From Myxococcus eversor (GTDB lineage Bacteria > Myxococcota > Myxococcia > Myxococcales > Myxococcaceae): a DNA stretch of 64,000 bases. The position numbers and the translations under genes are program-made. Where the stretch lies: positions 231,451 to 295,450 of the forward strand of contig NZ_JAAIXY010000014.1 in assembly GCF_010894455.1 (NCBI RefSeq), given 5' to 3'. The notes below the pieces were generated by a model, which did no database searches, was not told the origin of the DNA, and saw nothing but the letters and a program-made list of their open reading frames with translations. Shown here in pieces: positions 61,205 through 64,000 of the stretch. How positions within the stretch are numbered: position 1 is the stretch's first letter; each line of letters opens with the position of its first letter.

Positions 61205-62128
61205 ATGAGCTCCCCTTCCGTCGACACCCTCCCCGTCAGCGCGCCGCCGCCCACGGCCTCGCCCACCGCCGAGCCCGAGCGCTTCACGCTCCACGCCTGG
61301 ACGACCGCGCGACGCGGCGTGGCGATGTCGGCCCGCCTCCTCACCGTGGGCAACCTGCTCTTCTTCACCGCCTGGTTGCTGTCGGACATCCTCGAAGGCG
61401 CGGAGACGCTCAAGGCCGAGCCCCTCATCTGGAGCCTCATCCTGGGCGGAGGCCTGCCCCTGGCCCTGGTGGCCGCGCTGCGCTCGCGGGCCCGCGCCAC
61501 GTTGGAGGTAGGAGCCAGCACCCTGACGCTCACGCTGCGCGACGGCGCCCGGCTGGAGATTCCGCTCGACGCCGTGGAGTCCGTGCGCCCCTGGCGATTG
61601 CCGCTCCCCGGGCCCGGGCTGACGCTGCGCCTGAAGTCAGGGCGAGCGCTCGAGTACGGCCTGGAGCTCGAGGACGCGGTGCCACTGCTCGTGGCGCTGG
61701 CGCGACAAGAGAGCTCACTGGGCGCGGCGGTGGTGCATCCCCTGGTCCGCTACGGGCGAGCGCGCCGGGAGCTGTGGCGCAAGCGCTGGTACCACCTGGT
61801 GCTGAAGCTCGTGGTCTTCCCGCTCGTGCCCGCGGGCATCTTCTTCCGAGCGCACCAGTACATCGCCTTCGGCGGTCCGTTCGGCGAGTACCAGCTCAAC
61901 GGGCTGACGGCGTATCTGCGCTCGTTCGGTCGCTACTACGCCCCGGTGACGCTGAGCCTGCTGCTCATCGCGTGCTTCTGGCGCGGGGTGGCGGAGCTGG
62001 TGTCCCTGGCGGCGGCGCGCTTCGTGCCGTCATGGACGCGCGGCGTGCGTCGGAGCGCCGAGTGGGTCTGCCGGCTGGTGTACTACGCGGGCATCATGGC
62101 CTTCACCGCGTCGCGCTTCCTGATGTGA
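61205..62128 (+). CDS. 307-residue membrane protein of unknown function
   Basis: The N-terminal third has two helices (ARLLTVGNLLFFTAWLLSDI, WSLILGGGLPLALVAALRSR), then a soluble beta-rich domain (TLEVGASTLTLTLRDGARLE) and three more helices near the C-terminus. It resembles a PH-like or YcxB-like domain with flanking helices. Not identified. ATG at 61205 begins a sensible N-terminus; a longer frame from 60749 is not supported. Monocistronic and convergent with the SGNH gene. Confidence 0.68.
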   Translation: MSSPSVDTLPVSAPPPTASPTAEPERFTLHAWTTARRGVAMSARLLTVGNLLFFTAWLLSDILEGAETLKAEPLIWSLILGGGLPLALVAALRSRARATLEVGASTLTLTLRDGARLEIPLDAVESVRPWRLPLPGPGLTLRLKSGRALEYGLELEDAVPLLVALARQESSLGAAVVHPLVRYGRARRELWRKRWYHLVLKLVVFPLVPAGIFFRAHQYIAFGGPFGEYQLNGLTAYLRSFGRYYAPVTLSLLLIACFWRGVAELVSLAAARFVPSWTRGVRRSAEWVCRLVYYAGIMAFTASRFLM

Positions 62129-62153
62129 CATGAGCGGCGCTGGAAACGACGAA

Positions 62154-62182
62154 GCCCCCGACGCGGTACGAGCGTCGGAGGC
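62154..62182. terminator. Bidirectional terminator between convergent genes
   Basis: CCGACGC (62158-62164) pairs with GCGTCGG (62172-62178) over a 7-base loop, and the flanking GCC/GGC extend it with one mismatch. It is preceded on the plus strand by GAAG and on the minus strand followed by CTTCGTCGTTT. It sits midway between two converging genes. Confidence 0.7.
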
Positions 62183-62224
62183 CTCGAGGTGAAGCTCACC
62201 CGCGCAAGGCAGGTGCCGCGAGGA

Positions 62225-63313
62225 CTACGGAGCGGCGGGGTTGAAGCGCGCGCTCTCCCAGCCCATGCGCTCGTGGCCGGTCTTGTTCCACTCGGGGTTC
62301 TTGCCGTCGACCACCTGGGCGTCCGTGAACTGGGGCGCGCCGGTGCCGGAGCCCGAGCCGGAGAAGATGCTCACGCTGATGGTGGTGCCGAAGTACGTCG
62401 GATGGGTGTTGTCCGACTGGATGTAGTCGTAGCTCGTGGAGGCGTTGACGAAGTGCGTGTTCGCGTCGCGCAGCGTGGAGCGCAGCGCGCCGGTGATGCG
62501 AGCCACGTACGCGTCCTCGGTCTCACCCGCGCGGTAGCGCAGGGCGGCGGAGTCCACCTGGCCGTCGCCGTTCGAGTCGTAGTCCGCGCCCATCATCTCC
62601 GCGAAGGAGTCCGCGCACTGGAAGCCGTAGCGGCCCGCCAGGTTGCAGGTGCGCCAGTTGCTGCGCGCCAGCAGGGGGAGGAACTTCACCTGCTTGTTGA
62701 TGGTGGCGCCCGTCGCCGAGTCCTTGCAGGCCGTCTGGACGTTGTCCGCGCCGAAGCCCGGGTAGTAGATGTTGGAGACAATCTTGACCTTGGCGGTGGT
62801 CGCGTACTGGTTGATGGCCTGCATGGCCCTCTCCGTGTACGTGGTGCAGGCCGCCAGCGCCGCCTCCAGGCCGCTGTAGTTACAGGTGCCCGTCTGGTCC
62901 GTGAAGGCGCTGCGCGCCTGCAGGTAGTCGTTGCCGCACATCTCGAACATCACGGCGCGCGTGTTGGTCGCCTGCATGTACGAGCGCTCGGAGACAATCT
63001 TGTTGTTGTAGATGTCGTCGGCCTTCGCGCCGGACTTCGTGCGGCGGATGACCTCGATGTCCGTGTTCCACAGCTTCGCCAGGTACTCGCCCTGGACGAC
63101 GGGGGCCGCGCGGCGCGCGACGCCGCCAATGCCTCCGTTGTAGCCGGCATAGATGGAGTCGCCGTACGCCACGACGCGATACTTGGTCGTGGACGTGGAC
63201 CGGTCGATGGTCCACGACGTGTTCTGGTTGATGGTGCTCGCCATCGCGCTACCGCTCACCGTGGCGGCAGCGACAACGGCGGCGAAGGACAGCCCATTGC
63301 GACGGAAGGACAT
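62225..63313 (-). CDS. Secreted SGNH/GDSL-type hydrolase with a Ca2+-binding-like loop
   Basis: A 362-residue exported protein; signal MSFRRNGLSFAAVVAAATVS is cleaved near ALA-like AMAS. Block I GDSIYAGY gives Ser53; GND at 126-128 is block III; DNTHP with Asp300 and His303 completes the triad. An EF-hand-like loop DYDSNGDGQVD (243-253) and several Cys pairs (CNLAG, QCAD) suggest an extracellular enzyme. It is likely a lipase/esterase or polysaccharide deacetylase-type hydrolase. Start ATG at 63313 with a purine-rich site upstream. Confidence 0.85.
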   Translation of the reverse strand: MSFRRNGLSFAAVVAAATVSGSAMASTINQNTSWTIDRSTSTTKYRVVAYGDSIYAGYNGGIGGVARRAAPVVQGEYLAKLWNTDIEVIRRTKSGAKADDIYNNKIVSERSYMQATNTRAVMFEMCGNDYLQARSAFTDQTGTCNYSGLEAALAACTTYTERAMQAINQYATTAKVKIVSNIYYPGFGADNVQTACKDSATGATINKQVKFLPLLARSNWRTCNLAGRYGFQCADSFAEMMGADYDSNGDGQVDSAALRYRAGETEDAYVARITGALRSTLRDANTHFVNASTSYDYIQSDNTHPTYFGTTISVSIFSGSGSGTGAPQFTDAQVVDGKNPEWNKTGHERMGWESARFNPAAP

Positions 63314-63374
63314 GCCCGCTCTCTTTTCTTCCCGCTGGGGGGATGTAGGGGGAAACCGAAGGCTACACGCCGTC

Positions 63375-63429
63375 GATTCGCGAATCACCCGCAAACTGGA
63401 ATAACGCGACCAGTTAGAATTCGCGGATT
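63375..63429. promoter_or_regulatory. Palindromes in the divergent SGNH/ClC promoter region
   Basis: GATTCGCGAATC (63375-63386) is a perfect 12-base palindrome. AATTCGCGGATT (63418-63429) is a related near-palindrome 43 bases further. The surrounding 100 bases are AT-richer than the genes. They look like paired sites for a dimeric regulator acting on one or both divergent genes. Confidence 0.5.
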
Positions 63430-63534
63430 GCATGGAACCCAAAGTGTCGCGCCCTTGGGGTGTCTGATTCCTGACGCGTCGCGACGTATGACGCGGTGTT
63501 TCACGATGTTTCAACGGTTTGGGAGGGAGGCCCG

Positions 63535-64000
63535 GTGAGGTGGACGGGAGGAGCGCGAGTCCTGGGGCAGTGGTTGGTGCTGGGGGCCCTGGTGGGGGTG
63601 GTGTGCGGCGTGGCGTCCGCGGGGTTCCTGTGGCTGTTGGATGCGGCGACGCGGCTGCGGGAGGGCCAGGAGGGGTGGGTGTACGCGCTGCCGTTGGCGG
63701 GGTGGGTGTTGGGGGCGGTGTACGCGAAGTGGGGCGGGCCGGTGCGCGGGGGGAACAACCTGGTGCTGGAGACGGTGCACACGGGGGATGCGCAGGTGCC
63801 GCTGCGGATGGGGCCGATGGTGTTGGTGGGGACGGTGCTGACGCACCTGTTTGGCGGGAGCGCGGGGCGCGAGGGCACGGCGGTGCAGATGGGTGGGAGC
63901 CTGGCGGATTGGGTGGCTCACCGGTTCCGGGTGGGGCCGGATTTGCGGCGGGAGCTGCTGGCGGCGGGAATCGCGGGGGGCTTCGGGTCGGTGTTCGGGA
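63535..64000 (+). CDS. ClC-family chloride channel/antiporter (partial, 5' part)
   Basis: The first 155 residues of a ClC protein, running off the window. It starts with two hydrophobic helices (WLVLGALVGVVCGVASAGFL, WVYALPLAGWVLGAVYA). GGSAGREGTAVQMGGS is the ClC selectivity motif (GREGP type, here GREGT), and GPVRGGNNLVLETVH lies in the preceding loop. GTG 63535 is used, with GGGAGGGAGG five bases upstream. The gene is G/T-rich at third positions compared with its neighbours. Confidence 0.88.
   Translation, partial: MRWTGGARVLGQWLVLGALVGVVCGVASAGFLWLLDAATRLREGQEGWVYALPLAGWVLGAVYAKWGGPVRGGNNLVLETVHTGDAQVPLRMGPMVLVGTVLTHLFGGSAGREGTAVQMGGSLADWVAHRFRVGPDLRRELLAAGIAGGFGSVFG

Noticed and set aside
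63506..63538. ATG at 63506 as start of the ClC gene
   Set aside because: It is in another frame and hits a stop after ten codons; GTG 63535 with GGGAGGGAGG upstream fits better.
1..64000. CRISPR arrays, tRNA or rRNA genes, insertion sequences
   Set aside because: No regularly spaced repeat-spacer pattern, no cloverleaf or rRNA core sequence and no transposase motif was recognised on reading both strands.

Overview
The window is GC-rich (about 70%) with the strong G/C third-position bias of a myxobacterium. Large secreted lipoproteins, TIGR02996-type and WGR/SWIM proteins, an ArsR-SRPBCC pair and a retron reverse transcriptase of exactly 485 codons (the length I recall for the Mx162 enzyme of Myxococcus xanthus) point to Myxococcaceae, probably Myxococcus or a close relative. 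No database search was possible, so family names come from motifs read by eye.

Layout. 1-4.4 kb: a minus-strand potassium uptake operon (outer-membrane porin, 26-residue membrane peptide, kdpF, kdpA, 5' part of kdpB). 4.7-9.7 kb: a TIGR02996-like protein, an ArsR-type repressor translationally coupled to a double-SRPBCC protein, a serine hydrolase lipoprotein and a methyltransferase. 9.7-16.8 kb: a large PKD/beta-helix lipoprotein, a cytochrome b/molybdopterin oxidoreductase pair, a small cytosolic protein with an alpha/beta hydrolase, a methyltransferase and a ferritin-like protein. 16.9-22.3 kb: a DehI-family protein with a dehalogenase-fold hydrolase and, divergently, a tightly overlapped four-gene operon (small protein, membrane histidine kinase, isoprenoid-synthase-like protein, methyltransferase). 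22.5-40.8 kb: three giant paralogous proteins of repeated carboxypeptidase-regulatory domains, interleaved with an SbcD/YhaN-type nuclease-ATPase pair, a cyclic-nucleotide-binding protein, a PlsC acyltransferase and a phospholipid scramblase. 54-64 kb: an envelope region (alpha/beta hydrolase, GMC oxidoreductase, bestrophin, apolipoprotein N-acyltransferase, SGNH esterase, start of a ClC channel).

The most interesting block is 40.9-53.9 kb, all on the plus strand: a 909-residue helical-repeat protein, a 2176-residue WD40+HEAT protein, a SWIM zinc finger + WGR protein, a retron msr-msd locus and its reverse transcriptase. The msr-msd locus shows an a1/a2 inverted repeat, an msr hairpin and a long msd stem of about 37 bp. 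This matches what I recall as the type XIII retron arrangement (ARM/HEAT plus 'WHSWIM' partners), so the classical Mx162-type msDNA would be part of a multi-protein, probably anti-phage, system.

No tRNA, rRNA, CRISPR array, insertion sequence or origin was recognised.
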